A stretch of 50,902 nt of DNA. Origin: Candidatus Gemmiger faecavium. GTDB lineage: Bacteria > Bacillota > Clostridia > Oscillospirales > Ruminococcaceae. The position numbers and the translations under genes are program-made. Position 1 is the first letter of the stretch, and each line of letters starts with the position of its first letter. Below, in pieces: positions 24,640-33,580 of the stretch. The notes under the pieces were generated by a model. That model was not told the DNA's origin and ran no database searches. It saw only the letters and a list, made by a program, of their open reading frames with translations. The stretch is taken from positions 1-50,902 of the forward strand of contig DXFO01000018.1 in assembly GCA_019114415.1 (NCBI GenBank). Direction: 5' to 3'.

Positions 24640-26049
24640 TTAGAATTGGGTGTAGATGAAGGCCTGGTAGTTGCCCGCCGTCACCTGGACGATGCTGAAA
24701 AACAACAGCACGGCCAGCAAAACCATAGTGAGAGGGCGGGGTTCCCGGCCGTCCCTGGCCCAGCTGCGCAGGCGGGGAAACACCGCCTGGACCGGGCCGC
24801 ACAGCAGCGCCGCCACAAGGAAGAGCAGCAGTTCCTTGCCGCCCACAAAGGCGGCCAGCGTCATGCCGGGCGCACCGGCCTGCAGCGTGACCATGCCCCA
24901 CAATGCGGCCAGCGCCTGGCTGAGCCCCGGCGCGCCGAAAAAGACAAAGCCGATCCACACCGCCGCCACCAGGTAGACATGGCTGACCCAGCGGGGCAGT
25001 TTTTCCAGCAGCCGGGCAAGGCCGAGGCGCTCGACACAGGCAAGCAGGCCGTGCCAGATGCCGAAGGCCACATACCGCCATGCCGCCCCGTGCCAGATGC
25101 CGGTGCAGAGAAATACCACAAACAGGTTCAGGCAGGTGCGGCCCAGGCTGCAGCGGCTGCCGCCCATGGGAAAGTAGAGATACCGGCGGAACCAGGCTCC
25201 CAGCGTCATGTGCCAGCGGCGCCAGAACTCGCCCACCGTGCGGGAGAGATAGGGATAGTCGAAGTTTTCCGGCATGGATAAGCCGAACATTTCTCCCAGA
25301 CCGATGGCCATGTCGCTGTATCCGGAGAAATCATAATAGAGCTGAAAGAAAAAAGCTGTTGCCCCGGCAAACAATACCGGTGCGGGCAGTGTCTGGGCCG
25401 GGACCGAAGTCACCGCCGCATAGACCGAGCCCAGCGGGTCGGCCAGCAGCGTCTTTTTGGCAAGGCCCAGAACAAAACGCTGGATGCCGTTGCAGAACCG
25501 GGAGGCATCCACCCGGCGTCCGGGTGCACGGGGGTCCAGAGCGTTTTCCTGGTCGCTCCAGCGAAGGATGGGCCCCGAGCTGACATGGGCAAAGAACGCC
25601 ATGTACACAAAGAACCGCAGGGGATTTTTGGTGGGGACGATGTCCCCCCGGGCGACGTCCACGCAGTAGCTGATGCCCTGGAAGGTATAAAAGCTGATGC
25701 CCAGCGGCATGGCGATGGAGAGGACCGGCAGGGTGCCGGGCAGCAGGGCGTTGACGTTTTCGGCCACAAAGTCCGCATACTTGAAAAAGCCCAGGGCAGC
25801 CAGGTTGCAGACCACCGCCGCCCCAAGCAGCAGACGGTTTTCAGGCGCCCGGCCGATGGCCAGCCCCGCCGCCCAGTTGAAGGCGGTAAAGGCCAGCAGG
25901 ATCGCCGCGCCGCTCCAGCCTGCCCAGATGACAAAGACCAGGCTGAACAGTGCCAGCACAGCGTTTCGCCCCCGGGCGGGCAATATGTAGTAGGCCGCCC
26001 AGGCGAGCGGCAGAAAGGCAAAGAGAAACTGGACCGAGGAAAAACTCAT
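24640..26049 (-). CDS. MBOAT-family O-acyltransferase (AlgI/PatA/DltB-like)
   Basis: 469 residues, polytopic (about ten spans). Family marks: SFYTFQGISYCVDV, YYDFSGYSDMAIGLG, NFDYPYLSRTVGEFWRRWH, and TGIWHGAAWRY with the essential MBOAT histidine. It moves an acyl (usually acetyl) group from a cytoplasmic donor across the membrane to a secreted transferase, here the AlgJ-like neighbour. 35 bp downstream of dapF with no terminator between, so probably one operon dapF-MBOAT-AlgJ-like. DltB is unlikely because no dltA/dltC/dltD genes flank it. Confidence 0.92.
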   Translation of the reverse strand: MSFSSVQFLFAFLPLAWAAYYILPARGRNAVLALFSLVFVIWAGWSGAAILLAFTAFNWAAGLAIGRAPENRLLLGAAVVCNLAALGFFKYADFVAENVNALLPGTLPVLSIAMPLGISFYTFQGISYCVDVARGDIVPTKNPLRFFVYMAFFAHVSSGPILRWSDQENALDPRAPGRRVDASRFCNGIQRFVLGLAKKTLLADPLGSVYAAVTSVPAQTLPAPVLFAGATAFFFQLYYDFSGYSDMAIGLGEMFGLSMPENFDYPYLSRTVGEFWRRWHMTLGAWFRRYLYFPMGGSRCSLGRTCLNLFVVFLCTGIWHGAAWRYVAFGIWHGLLACVERLGLARLLEKLPRWVSHVYLVAAVWIGFVFFGAPGLSQALAALWGMVTLQAGAPGMTLAAFVGGKELLLFLVAALLCGPVQAVFPRLRSWARDGREPRPLTMVLLAVLLFFSIVQVTAGNYQAFIYTQF

Positions 26050-26084
26050 GGATTACTCCCGTAATATGTCAGGAATGGGCGGGG

Positions 26085-26936
26085 TCATTCCACTTCCGCC
26101 TCACCGGTAAAGGCCGTCTCGGCAGGGCCGGACAGCAGCACATGGTCGTCGCTGCGGACGGTGACGCTCAGCGTGCCGCCCAGCAGGTCGATCTGGATGG
26201 GGACATCCCGCGGGCTGACACCCCGCAGTACCATGGCCACGGCGGAAGCGCAGGCGCCGGTGCCGCAGGCCATGGTCTCGCCGCTGCCCCGCTCCCACAC
26301 CCGCATTTTCAGGTGGGTGGCGTCCCGGACATAAATAAACTCGGTGTTAACGCCCTCGGGGAAGATTTTGTTCTTTTCAAAGTCGGGGCCGATGGCTGCC
26401 AGGTCCATACCGGTGGGCAGGTTTTCATCCGGCCATTCCACCACGCAGTGGGGGTTGCCCATGCTGACGCCCACAGCGTCCCAGCTGCGGCCCGCGGCCT
26501 CCACCGTCATATGGACAAGGGGCCCCTCCCCCACATCCACGGCGGGCAGGTCCGCCGCCATGGCGGAAAAGCAGCCCATCTCGGCCTGCCACTGACCCTC
26601 CCCCAGGCGGCGCAGCGTCTTGCGGCCGGCCAGGGTATCGATCTCCAGGGTATCCCGGGGAACGCCGTGGGTGTAGAGGAATTCCGCCACACAGCGAACG
26701 CCGTTGCCGCACATTTTGCCTTCCGAGCCGTCGGCGTTGAACATCCGCATGGTGGCGTCGGCGCCGGGGGTGGAGGGCGGGCAGATGCAGATGATGCCGT
26801 CCGCCCCTACCGACAGATGCCGCCGGGACAGTTTCACCGACCAGTCCGCCACATGTTCGGGCAGACCGGTCTGACGGCAGTCGAGATAAATATAGTCATT
26901 GCCGCAGCCGTGCATTTTGGTAAAGGAAATACGCAT
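26085..26936 (-). CDS. dapF: Diaminopimelate epimerase
   Basis: 283 residues. Interconverts LL- and meso-diaminopimelate with two cysteines acting as acid and base: Cys76 in MCGNGVRC and Cys224 in ACGTGACASA, both present. N-terminus FTKMHGCGNDYIYLD is diagnostic. Cytoplasmic, last step before meso-DAP is used in peptidoglycan and lysine synthesis. Start ATG 26936 after CAGGAGG. First gene of a likely operon with the MBOAT pair. Confidence 0.96.
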   Translation of the reverse strand: MRISFTKMHGCGNDYIYLDCRQTGLPEHVADWSVKLSRRHLSVGADGIICICPPSTPGADATMRMFNADGSEGKMCGNGVRCVAEFLYTHGVPRDTLEIDTLAGRKTLRRLGEGQWQAEMGCFSAMAADLPAVDVGEGPLVHMTVEAAGRSWDAVGVSMGNPHCVVEWPDENLPTGMDLAAIGPDFEKNKIFPEGVNTEFIYVRDATHLKMRVWERGSGETMACGTGACASAVAMVLRGVSPRDVPIQIDLLGGTLSVTVRSDDHVLLSGPAETAFTGEAEVE

Positions 26937-26960
26937 GAGGGTTGCCTCCTGTATCGTTGT

Positions 26961-26980
26961 GAGCGCCCGGACAGGCGCTC
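26961..26980 (-). promoter_or_regulatory. Leader hairpin before dapF
   Basis: 7-bp stem GAGCGCC (26961-26967) / GGCGCTC (26974-26980) in the dapF 5' leader, without a T tract. No lysine riboswitch features (far too short). Role unknown; may only stabilise the mRNA. Confidence 0.35.
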
Positions 26981-27004
26981 GGGTCGTTATCTGATGTTTA
27001 CCTT

Positions 27005-27033
27005 ATTATACCCTGTGACCGGCACCGAGACAA
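27005..27033 (-). promoter_or_regulatory. Promoter of the dapF-MBOAT-AlgJ-like operon
   Basis: Minus-strand TTGTCT (27028-27033), 17-bp spacer, TATAAT (27005-27010), about 70 bp before dapF. Confidence 0.7.
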
Positions 27034-27092
27034 GAAAAAACCGTTTTTGCCCCCGGGTGCAGAAAAAGTTCCCTGCCCCGCCCGGACAGCCC

Positions 27093-27121
27093 TTGACAAG
27101 AGGGTATGGATACGCTATAAA
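27093..27121 (+). promoter_or_regulatory. Strong promoter of acp
   Basis: Perfect TTGACA (27093-27098), 17-bp spacer, TATAAA (27116-27121). Near-consensus sigma-A promoter, back to back with the dapF promoter 60 bp away. Confidence 0.8.
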
Positions 27122-27203
27122 ATTTAGTAGCAATCGTCTTGTAAATAAGGCGAGATTATGCCGCGCCCGCGGCGTGGCGGACGGACAAAAGGAGAATGCA
27201 CGA

Positions 27204-27440
27204 ATGGAATCCGAGGTTTTTGAGCGCATCCGCGAGTATCTGGCCGACCAGCTCGACGTCGACCCCGAAAAGATCACTCCCGACAGTGACATTGTGGAGG
27301 ATTTCGGTGCCGACAGTCTGGACGTCGTGGACATGATCACCACCCTGTCCGATGAGTTCGGCGTTGACATCCCCGATGAGGAGATCGAGAATTTCCACAC
27401 CGTGGGCGACGTCGTGCAGTACGTTGAGGATCGGATCTGA
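27204..27440 (+). CDS. acpP: Acyl carrier protein
   Basis: 78 residues, acidic, four-helix ACP. GADSLD carries Ser38, the site of the 4'-phosphopantetheine arm; the motif and VEDFGADSLDVVDMI helix II are canonical. Carries acyl chains in fatty-acid synthesis. ATG 27204 follows AAAAGGAG; the frame is open far upstream but nothing there supports an earlier start. Unlike most fab clusters it stands alone with its own strong promoter and terminator. Confidence 0.95.
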   Translation: MESEVFERIREYLADQLDVDPEKITPDSDIVEDFGADSLDVVDMITTLSDEFGVDIPDEEIENFHTVGDVVQYVEDRI

Positions 27441-27448
27441 AACGGATT

Positions 27449-27485
27449 CCCCTGCGGCGTAAGACGCTTGCAGGGGCCTTTTTTG
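27449..27485 (+). terminator. Intrinsic terminator of acp
   Basis: Stem CCCCTGC (27449-27455) / GCAGGGG (27470-27476), with a few inner pairs, then a T run at 27479-27484. Begins 8 bp after the acp stop. Confidence 0.85.
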
Positions 27486-27543
27486 TTATATCTGCACAGT
27501 TCGCCCCGCCGGGCACTGTGCAATGTGTGAGGAGTTTTGAATC

Positions 27544-28983
27544 ATGGCAAACGACAAGAAAAAAATGGTCGAGGCGATCACCGCGCAGGAGGTCGACTTT
27601 GCCCAGTGGTACACCGACATCTGCAAAAAGGCTGAGCTGGTGGAGTATTCCAGCGTCAAAGGCTTTACGGTGCTGCGCCCCTACGGCTATGCCATCTGGG
27701 AGAACATCCAGCAGGATCTGGACCGCCGTTTCAAGGCCACCGGTCACGAGAACGTGGCCATGCCCATGCTGATCCCCGAGAGCCTGCTCAAGAAGGAGGG
27801 CGAGCTGGTCAACGGCTTTGCCCCCGAGGTCGCCTGGGTCACCACCGGCGGCTCCGAGCCGCTGGAGGAGCGCCTTGCCGTGCGTCCCACCAGCGAGACC
27901 ATGTTCTGCGACCACTTTGCCCGTGTGCTGCAGAGCTACCGTGACCTGCCCATGCTGTACAACCAGTGGTGCAGCGTCGTCCGCTGGGAAAAGACCACCC
28001 GTCCTTTCCTGCGCACCCGTGAGTTCTGGTGGCAGGAAGGCCATACCATCCACGAGACCAAGGCCGAGGCCGAGGCCGAGACCGAGCAGCAGCTGAACTG
28101 CTACGCCGATTTCTGCGAGCACGACCTGTGCATCCCCGTCATCCGGGGCCGCAAGACCGACAAGGAGAAGTTTGCTGGCGCCGAGGCCACCTACACCGTC
28201 GAGGCCATGATGAAGGACGGCAAGGCACTGCAGAGTGCCACCAGCCACTTTTTCGGCGACAAGTTCAGCCGCGCCTATGACGTGACCTTCACCGGCCGAG
28301 ACAACACCCTGCAGTATCCGTACCAGACTTCCTGGGGCTGCACCACCCGCCTGATCGGCGCCATCATCATGACCCACGGCGACGACGACGGCCTGATCCT
28401 GCCCCCGGCCATCGCCCCCTACCAGGTGGTGATCGTTCCCGTTGCCGCCCACAAGCCCGGCGTCATGGAGAAGGCCCGCGAGCTGGCGGAGAGCCTCAAG
28501 ACCGTGGCCCGCGTCAAGCTGGACGACAGCGACAAGGCCCCCGGCTGGAAGTTCAGCCAGTGGGAGATGAAGGGCGTGCCTCTGCGCATTGAGGTCGGCC
28601 CCCGTGACCTGGAGCAGGGTCAGTGCGTGCTGGTCCGCCGCGACAACCGTGAGAAGCAGTTCGTCAAGCTGGAGGACCTGCCCACCGCCATCCCCGCCGC
28701 ACTGGAGGCTCTGGCCAAGGCGCTGTACGACCGCGCCCTGGAAAACCGCGAAGCCCGCACCTACGCCGCCACCACCATGGATGAGGTGCAGGAGCTGGTC
28801 AAGACCAAGTCCGGTTTCATCAAGACCATGTGGTGCGGCGACGTCGCCTGCGAGGAAACCATGAAGGAAAAGGCCGGTCTGTCCAGCCGCTGCATGCCCT
28901 TCGCCCAGGAGCAGCTGTCCGATGTCTGCCCCGTCTGCGGCAAGCCCGCCAAGTCCATGGTCGTCTGGGGCATCGCATACTGA
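27544..28983 (+). CDS. proS: Prolyl-tRNA synthetase, archaeal/eukaryotic type
   Basis: 479 residues, class II synthetase of the short ProS type 3 lacking the bacterial editing (INS) domain. Class II motif 2 [16 protein letters not shown] and RPTSETMF are visible, motif 3 region [19 protein letters not shown], then an anticodon-binding domain (about 285-385) and the C-terminal zinc-like domain with CGDVAC and CPVCGKP, ending in the conserved Tyr (WGIAY). GAGGAG before ATG 27544. No T-box leader: only 60 bp separate it from the acp terminator. Confidence 0.97.
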   Translation: MANDKKKMVEAITAQEVDFAQWYTDICKKAELVEYSSVKGFTVLRPYGYAIWENIQQDLDRRFKATGHENVAMPMLIPESLLKKEGELVNGFAPEVAWVTTGGSEPLEERLAVRPTSETMFCDHFARVLQSYRDLPMLYNQWCSVVRWEKTTRPFLRTREFWWQEGHTIHETKAEAEAETEQQLNCYADFCEHDLCIPVIRGRKTDKEKFAGAEATYTVEAMMKDGKALQSATSHFFGDKFSRAYDVTFTGRDNTLQYPYQTSWGCTTRLIGAIIMTHGDDDGLILPPAIAPYQVVIVPVAAHKPGVMEKARELAESLKTVARVKLDDSDKAPGWKFSQWEMKGVPLRIEVGPRDLEQGQCVLVRRDNREKQFVKLEDLPTAIPAALEALAKALYDRALENREARTYAATTMDEVQELVKTKSGFIKTMWCGDVACEETMKEKAGLSSRCMPFAQEQLSDVCPVCGKPAKSMVVWGIAY

Positions 28984-29054
28984 TCAAAGCCGGTTTTTCC
29001 GCTGCCCGGCTGCCTGAATGGCCGTGAAGGGCGGAATTCCAAAAGGACCGTTTC

Positions 29055-29096
29055 GGCGCACCGGCAAGGGAGTCCCCTTTCCGGTGCGCCTTTTTT
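29055..29096 (+). terminator. Intrinsic terminator of proS
   Basis: 10-bp perfect stem GGCGCACCGG (29055-29064) / CCGGTGCGCC (29081-29090), then TTTTTT. Confidence 0.88.
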
Positions 29097-29128
29097 ACAC
29101 AACGTCTACGCCAAAAGGATGGAACGTC

Positions 29129-30196
29129 ATGATCGTCTTACTGTCGTTTGTGCTGTATCTGCTGGGCATGATACTGGCCGCCGTGGGCAGCCGCCTGGCC
29201 GGGCGCTGCGCCACCTGGTGCTTTGCCCTGTGCGGTTTTCCCATGTGGGTGGTGGGCGCAACGGTGGCAAGCCTGTGCATTGCCCTGCCCCAGCTGATGC
29301 TGGCCTTTCTGGCGTCGGGGCTTTCCATCACCGCCCTGGCAGTGGGCACGGCCCTGGCAGGCGCCGTCACCGACGTGGGGCTGGTCCTGGCGGTCTGCCT
29401 GGTGCGCAAGGACGTCACCGTGGACCGGGGCGAGCTGATCCGCAAATGCCTGATCCTGGTAACCGCCTGCGTGGTCCTGCTGCTTTTTGTGCGGGACGGC
29501 CTTCTGAGCTACACCGGCGTGGGACTGCTGATGGGGCTTTTTGTGCTGTTCGTGATGGAGAACATCGTCTATCAGCACCACACCGTCTACGAGGAGGAGA
29601 TGGACCTTATCACCGTGCAGGGCCATCCTGACCTGACGAACTTTTCCGCCCGGGATGACGGCACCGTGCGCTTCCCCGCCATGAACGTCAAAAACTCTCT
29701 GCGGAACCTGGCCGGCGTGCTGTGCGGCGGCGGTGTGCTGGTGCTGGGGGCCTACGCCCTATTGTATGCATCGGTGGTGTTTGCCAACCTGACCGGCACC
29801 ATCCAGGCCCTGTGGGCGGCCACCCTGCTCTCCCTGGGTTTCTGCCTGCCGCTGCTGGCGGAGGCCTTCCACCACCCCTTCGGCTCGGCCTGGAAGCGCT
29901 TTGCCGAGCGCTGCCGCATCTATCCCGCCTGGACGTTCCCCATGCAGGTCCTCAACGCAGCCATCCTGAACATCACGCTGGTCCTGCCCCTTGCCAGCCT
30001 GATGTACCGCAAGCGTCTGCCCGTGGGCGAGCAGTTCCGTACCTACGAGGTCCCCGCCTGCATCGTCATGTCCCTTTTATTGCTGCTGCCTGCCCTTTTC
30101 AAACGCAGGCTTTACCGCTGGCAGGGCGCTGCCTGCCTGACCGTCTACCTGTGTTATCTGGCGGCGGTGCTGTTTGCCCCGCTGGCGGGTGCGTGA
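29129..30196 (+). CDS. Polytopic membrane protein, degenerate cation/Ca2+ exchanger-like
   Basis: 355 residues, about ten hydrophobic segments in two halves joined by an acidic loop (about 150-190, EEEMDL). Residues 42-95 and 210-275 resemble the two inverted alpha-repeats of CaCA Na+/Ca2+ exchangers (AVGTALAGAVTDVGLVLAV; NAAILNITLVLPLA in the GSNIxN position), but both repeats lack the exchanger glutamate: the first reads ALPQL (Gln55), the second CLPLL (Leu242). Family assignment is by eye and tentative; a true exchange function is doubtful. ATG 29129 follows AAAAGGATGG. Sits between two terminators, apparently alone. Confidence 0.6.
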   Translation: MIVLLSFVLYLLGMILAAVGSRLAGRCATWCFALCGFPMWVVGATVASLCIALPQLMLAFLASGLSITALAVGTALAGAVTDVGLVLAVCLVRKDVTVDRGELIRKCLILVTACVVLLLFVRDGLLSYTGVGLLMGLFVLFVMENIVYQHHTVYEEEMDLITVQGHPDLTNFSARDDGTVRFPAMNVKNSLRNLAGVLCGGGVLVLGAYALLYASVVFANLTGTIQALWAATLLSLGFCLPLLAEAFHHPFGSAWKRFAERCRIYPAWTFPMQVLNAAILNITLVLPLASLMYRKRLPVGEQFRTYEVPACIVMSLLLLLPALFKRRLYRWQGAACLTVYLCYLAAVLFAPLAGA

Positions 30197-30215
30197 CAGC
30201 TGCCGTATAATTGCA

Positions 30216-30260
30216 AAAGGCCCCGCCTTCCTCTCATGCACGGAGGAAGGCGGGGCTTAT
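30216..30260. terminator. Bidirectional terminator between convergent genes
   Basis: 14-bp stem (30220-30233 with 30243-30256, arm begins GCCCCGCC), then TTATTTG on plus and CTTTTGC on minus. Serves the exchanger-like gene and the DUF6311 gene. Confidence 0.82.
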
Positions 30261-30278
30261 TTGATAGACCGGCGGCCG

Positions 30279-32333
30279 TCAGGCGGTATACGATACTTCA
30301 ATGCCGGTCACGGTCAGCGGTGTTTCATCCAGAGTGTGGATCTGCACGCTCCAGCCGATGACAGGCTCATAAATGGTGAACTGGAACACCATCTCATCCG
30401 GTTCCCCGGTCAAAAAGACGATCTCCTGTTCCGTCCACCCGGCGTCCGCATCCTGATAGCCGCTGTGGATATAACTGTGATCCAGATCCGCACCATGGAT
30501 GGTGACTTCATAGGTTCCCGGATACAGCTGCCAGGTATTGGTGGAGATCATTTCTCCCGGCTGAATGACGACTTGTTCTCCGGAGACTTGGGTGGAACCG
30601 CCCTCGGTGGCCGAGCAGCGGGAAAGTTCCACCTCCACGGGTTCGAATCCAGCCTCCGTCAGCGGCAGCGGGTCAACACTGCCCACCAGGATACCGTCGA
30701 TCCGATAAAAATGAAGCTGCCCGTCCAGGCGTTCCCGGTTGAGTTCGTCGCCTTCCCGGAAGATATACAGCGTATCCGGTGAAAGTTCATTCAGCTCGCC
30801 CTGAACAGTACGGACCATAAGGTCGTACTGAATATGGGCAAGATAGAAGCAGTTGAGCGTCCATCCGTTGTCCGCAGCGTAGGAGACCAGCTGCCAGTAA
30901 TCCTGTGTGCCGATGTCATAGGAGGCAAACGCCATATGGCGGAAACGTCCGTCCTCCGCAATGACCTGCCACGCATCGTCCTGCAGGACAGTCTCCTGCT
31001 CATACAAGGCATCATCATGGAAGTGTTCCGCCTTTGTCAGCAGATAGTCTCCCCGCCATACCCCCTGCACCACAATGCAGACAGCCAGAGCGGCCAGTCC
31101 CGCACGGCGGCCGGCACGCAGCAGCAGGCCGCAGGCGACGGAAACCAGCAGATAGCCCACCATCCAGTCAATGCGCCCGCAGCAGGCAAATGTGCGCCAC
31201 AGTGTCAAAATGGGTTCCGGCACAGGCAGTTCCCCGAGGGAAATGCCGCCGATGGTGATGGAATTGGATGCCGCGGCAAACATTCCCAGCACCGCGATCA
31301 CCACCGCGGACACGACCCACGGGGAAAGCTTGGCTTGTTCGCCGCTCCCTTTGCCGCGCAGCAAACAGATGAAAGCCACCACGGCGAGCACGCAGGCCAG
31401 GACCGCGCCCGCACCTATGTAGACATCTACTTCCCAGCCGGAATACAGCCCCGGCACCACCAGATTCAGCGGATCGGCACCGGTAAACCACCCGGAGGGT
31501 GCGGTGTCCGCAAAATTGCCTGAAAATGCTCCCAGAACCACCAGCTCTGCCAGGGCACAGAGGCAATAGGAAACAATGGGCAGCAGCGCCAGTGCCGGTC
31601 CCCTGCCCCGCATCAGGCGGGAGACCGCATATCCCACTGCCAGGATACCCAGCATAGGCAGGTAATACTGATGGACACCAACGCAAAGGATCCCCATCAG
31701 GCCCCACCAGGCACAGGCTTTGGGCAGGAAATCGGGGCAGCACAGCCACAGCCAGATGCCCATAAGGATCAGCCAGTTTCCGGCCAAAGCAGTATGAGCA
31801 AACATACGGATGGTCAGAACGGGATACAGCAAAAACAGCAGCGCGCTCAATACTGTCCCCCAGCGCCCCCAGGGGCCGCGGGTCTCCGCACCGCTGATGC
31901 GCCATACGATTTTCTGGGCAAAAAATCCCTGGGCCATAAAGCAGAACAGACCCCAGATGCCGAAATACTGGAAATTCTGCGGCAGCAACGGACTCAATGC
32001 CTTGAAAATCACTGCCAGCAGCGGGATGGAATCGGTATAGATGATGCTGGTACGGTAGGGATATACCGTAGCGTAGGACATGCCCAGAAAAGGCAGGCGG
32101 ACCTCACTTTGGCGATAAAGCGCCCATCCGAAATAGTGCTGCGACGGATCGGTGCCGCTGTTCAGGATCCAGGCCGTATTGGTTGGGTCCAGCACCCGGA
32201 CTCCATACAGAAGAATAAAAAAGACTGCCCCCAGCAGCGCCGCGGCCAGCGCATACCGCTGCCGGTACCAGAAGTTCCCGACAGTGGCCGCGTTGGCCGC
32301 ATGGCTGCTGATATTTTGTTTTTTCAGCTCCAT
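30279..32333 (-). CDS. DUF6311 polytopic membrane protein, GT-C-like
   Basis: 684 residues. About eleven membrane spans (about 30-440) and a large extracytoplasmic C-terminal part (about 440-684) with beta-rich modules. The start of the membrane domain, SGTDPSQHYFGWALYR and YPYRTSIIYTDSIPLLAVIFKAL followed by FQYFGIWGLFCFMAQ, is the DUF6311 pattern; these proteins look like GT-C glycosyltransferases using a lipid-linked sugar, but activity is unproven. Start ATG 32333 comes one base after the stop of the aldose-epimerase gene (TAATATG) with no recognisable ribosome site, so it depends on translational coupling. Suggests a surface-glycan step. Confidence 0.85.
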   Translation of the reverse strand: MELKKQNISSHAANAATVGNFWYRQRYALAAALLGAVFFILLYGVRVLDPTNTAWILNSGTDPSQHYFGWALYRQSEVRLPFLGMSYATVYPYRTSIIYTDSIPLLAVIFKALSPLLPQNFQYFGIWGLFCFMAQGFFAQKIVWRISGAETRGPWGRWGTVLSALLFLLYPVLTIRMFAHTALAGNWLILMGIWLWLCCPDFLPKACAWWGLMGILCVGVHQYYLPMLGILAVGYAVSRLMRGRGPALALLPIVSYCLCALAELVVLGAFSGNFADTAPSGWFTGADPLNLVVPGLYSGWEVDVYIGAGAVLACVLAVVAFICLLRGKGSGEQAKLSPWVVSAVVIAVLGMFAAASNSITIGGISLGELPVPEPILTLWRTFACCGRIDWMVGYLLVSVACGLLLRAGRRAGLAALAVCIVVQGVWRGDYLLTKAEHFHDDALYEQETVLQDDAWQVIAEDGRFRHMAFASYDIGTQDYWQLVSYAADNGWTLNCFYLAHIQYDLMVRTVQGELNELSPDTLYIFREGDELNRERLDGQLHFYRIDGILVGSVDPLPLTEAGFEPVEVELSRCSATEGGSTQVSGEQVVIQPGEMISTNTWQLYPGTYEVTIHGADLDHSYIHSGYQDADAGWTEQEIVFLTGEPDEMVFQFTIYEPVIGWSVQIHTLDETPLTVTGIEVSYTA

Positions 32334-32334
32334 A

Positions 32335-33219
32335 TTACCGGTCAAAGGTGGTGGACATGGTGGTGGACCAGCTCTCACCCTGCTTCAGGCTGGCGGCGCA
32401 GGGGCGGGACTCCCATTCCAGGGGGCCGTTGGCCTCGCCGGTCAGGCTCTGCCACGGCTCGATGCAGACAAAGCGCAGGGGCTTGACCGGGGTCGCCCAG
32501 ATCAGCACATAGGGATAGCCCTCGATGTCACAGCTGATGCGGCGGCCGGTGTCCTTTTCCACGATGGCCAGGGACTTGCTGCGCAGGTTGACCATGCAGT
32601 GGCTGTCATGGTCGAACAGGTCGTCGGTCAGCGGGATGCGGCGGGTATTGCGGGCCAGGTAATAGTAGTTGTTGCCCTCCAGCAGGCCGTTGGGCAGGGC
32701 GCTGACGCACAGGGGGGACTCGATCTCATCAAAACGGAACTCGTAATCCTCGGTGGTGTGCTTGTCGTCAAAGGGAATGACAAAGCCGGGATGGAAGCCG
32801 ATACCGAAGCGCAGAGTCGGCTCCACGGGGTTTTCCACCGTCAGCTTGTGGTGGACGGTGCGCTCCTCCAGCGTAAAGGTGGAGCGCAGCACAAAGGCAT
32901 AGGGCCAGAATTTCAGCGTCTCGTTGTTGGCATGAAGCTCGAACTCCAGCACGTCGTCGGTCTGGCGCACCAGGGTGTGCTCCACGTCACGGGCAAATCC
33001 GTGCTGCGGTGCCTGATACTCCAGGCCCTTGGCAATCATTTTCCCCCCGGTCAGTTTGCCGGTATAGGGAAACAGAATGGGCGCGCGGCGCGGCCAGACG
33101 GACGGGTCACCGTTCCAGAGCATCTCGGCGCCGGTGCGCTTATTGACGACGCTGTACACCTCAGCGCCCTTGCTCTCAACAGTCAGGCGGATAAATTCGT
33201 TTTCAATGGAATACTGCAT
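32335..33219 (-). CDS. Aldose 1-epimerase family protein
   Basis: 294 residues of the galactose mutarotase-like beta-sandwich fold (LacX/YeaD-like group rather than classic GalM). Seen: WPRRAPILFPYTGKL near 43-57, PQHGFARD near 70-77, and FGIGFHPGFVIPF, which carries the His used for ring opening. Interconverts alpha- and beta-anomers of a hexose or sugar phosphate. AGGAGG before ATG 33219. Co-transcribed with the DUF6311 gene. Confidence 0.9.
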   Translation of the reverse strand: MQYSIENEFIRLTVESKGAEVYSVVNKRTGAEMLWNGDPSVWPRRAPILFPYTGKLTGGKMIAKGLEYQAPQHGFARDVEHTLVRQTDDVLEFELHANNETLKFWPYAFVLRSTFTLEERTVHHKLTVENPVEPTLRFGIGFHPGFVIPFDDKHTTEDYEFRFDEIESPLCVSALPNGLLEGNNYYYLARNTRRIPLTDDLFDHDSHCMVNLRSKSLAIVEKDTGRRISCDIEGYPYVLIWATPVKPLRFVCIEPWQSLTGEANGPLEWESRPCAASLKQGESWSTTMSTTFDR

Positions 33220-33346
33220 GGGATTACCTCCTCAGCTCGTTTGTTTCCCCCGGCATGGCGCCCCGGCGGTGATTTTTGCAGGGCGTCACAGATCGCCGCC
33301 GCGGCCTGTCCGCGGGCAGCCGTTTTGCCGGCAGAGCTTTTCTTTC

Positions 33347-33374
33347 AGTATAGCGCAAAAAGAGCAAAATGCAA
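33347..33374 (-). promoter_or_regulatory. Promoter of the epimerase-DUF6311 operon
   Basis: Minus-strand TTGCAT (33369-33374), 16-bp spacer, TATACT (33347-33352). The remainder of the 361-bp gap 33220-33580 is the abrB-side promoter plus GC-rich leader; no gene seen. Confidence 0.65.
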
Positions 33375-33452
33375 AGTAGGAAAGCTTTTCCCCCATGCAC
33401 TCTGTTTTCAAAACTGTCACAAAATGTTCAAAAAATCCACATCTTCCAAATA

Positions 33453-33481
33453 TTGACATTTTTGTCAAGAAATCGTATACT
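33453..33481 (+). promoter_or_regulatory. Promoter of the AbrB-like gene with inverted repeat
   Basis: Perfect TTGACA (33453-33458), 17-bp spacer, TATACT (33476-33481). The -35 is one arm of an inverted repeat TTGACA-TTTT-TGTCAA (33453-33468), a possible operator. Confidence 0.75.
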
Positions 33482-33580
33482 ATCCACAAGAAGTTGGGCC
33501 TTTTACGTCGAAACACCTGCATATTTGGCGATGCATCGAAAGCCCAATCCGCCGCTTAGAGGGAAAGGAAGGCCGCAATC

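Noticed and set aside
26937-27004. Lysine riboswitch before dapF
   Set aside because: The leader is under 70 bases with a single hairpin, far too short.
27485-27543. T-box leader before proS
   Set aside because: Only 59 bases between the acp terminator and the start; no room for a T-box and none of its conserved sequence is visible.
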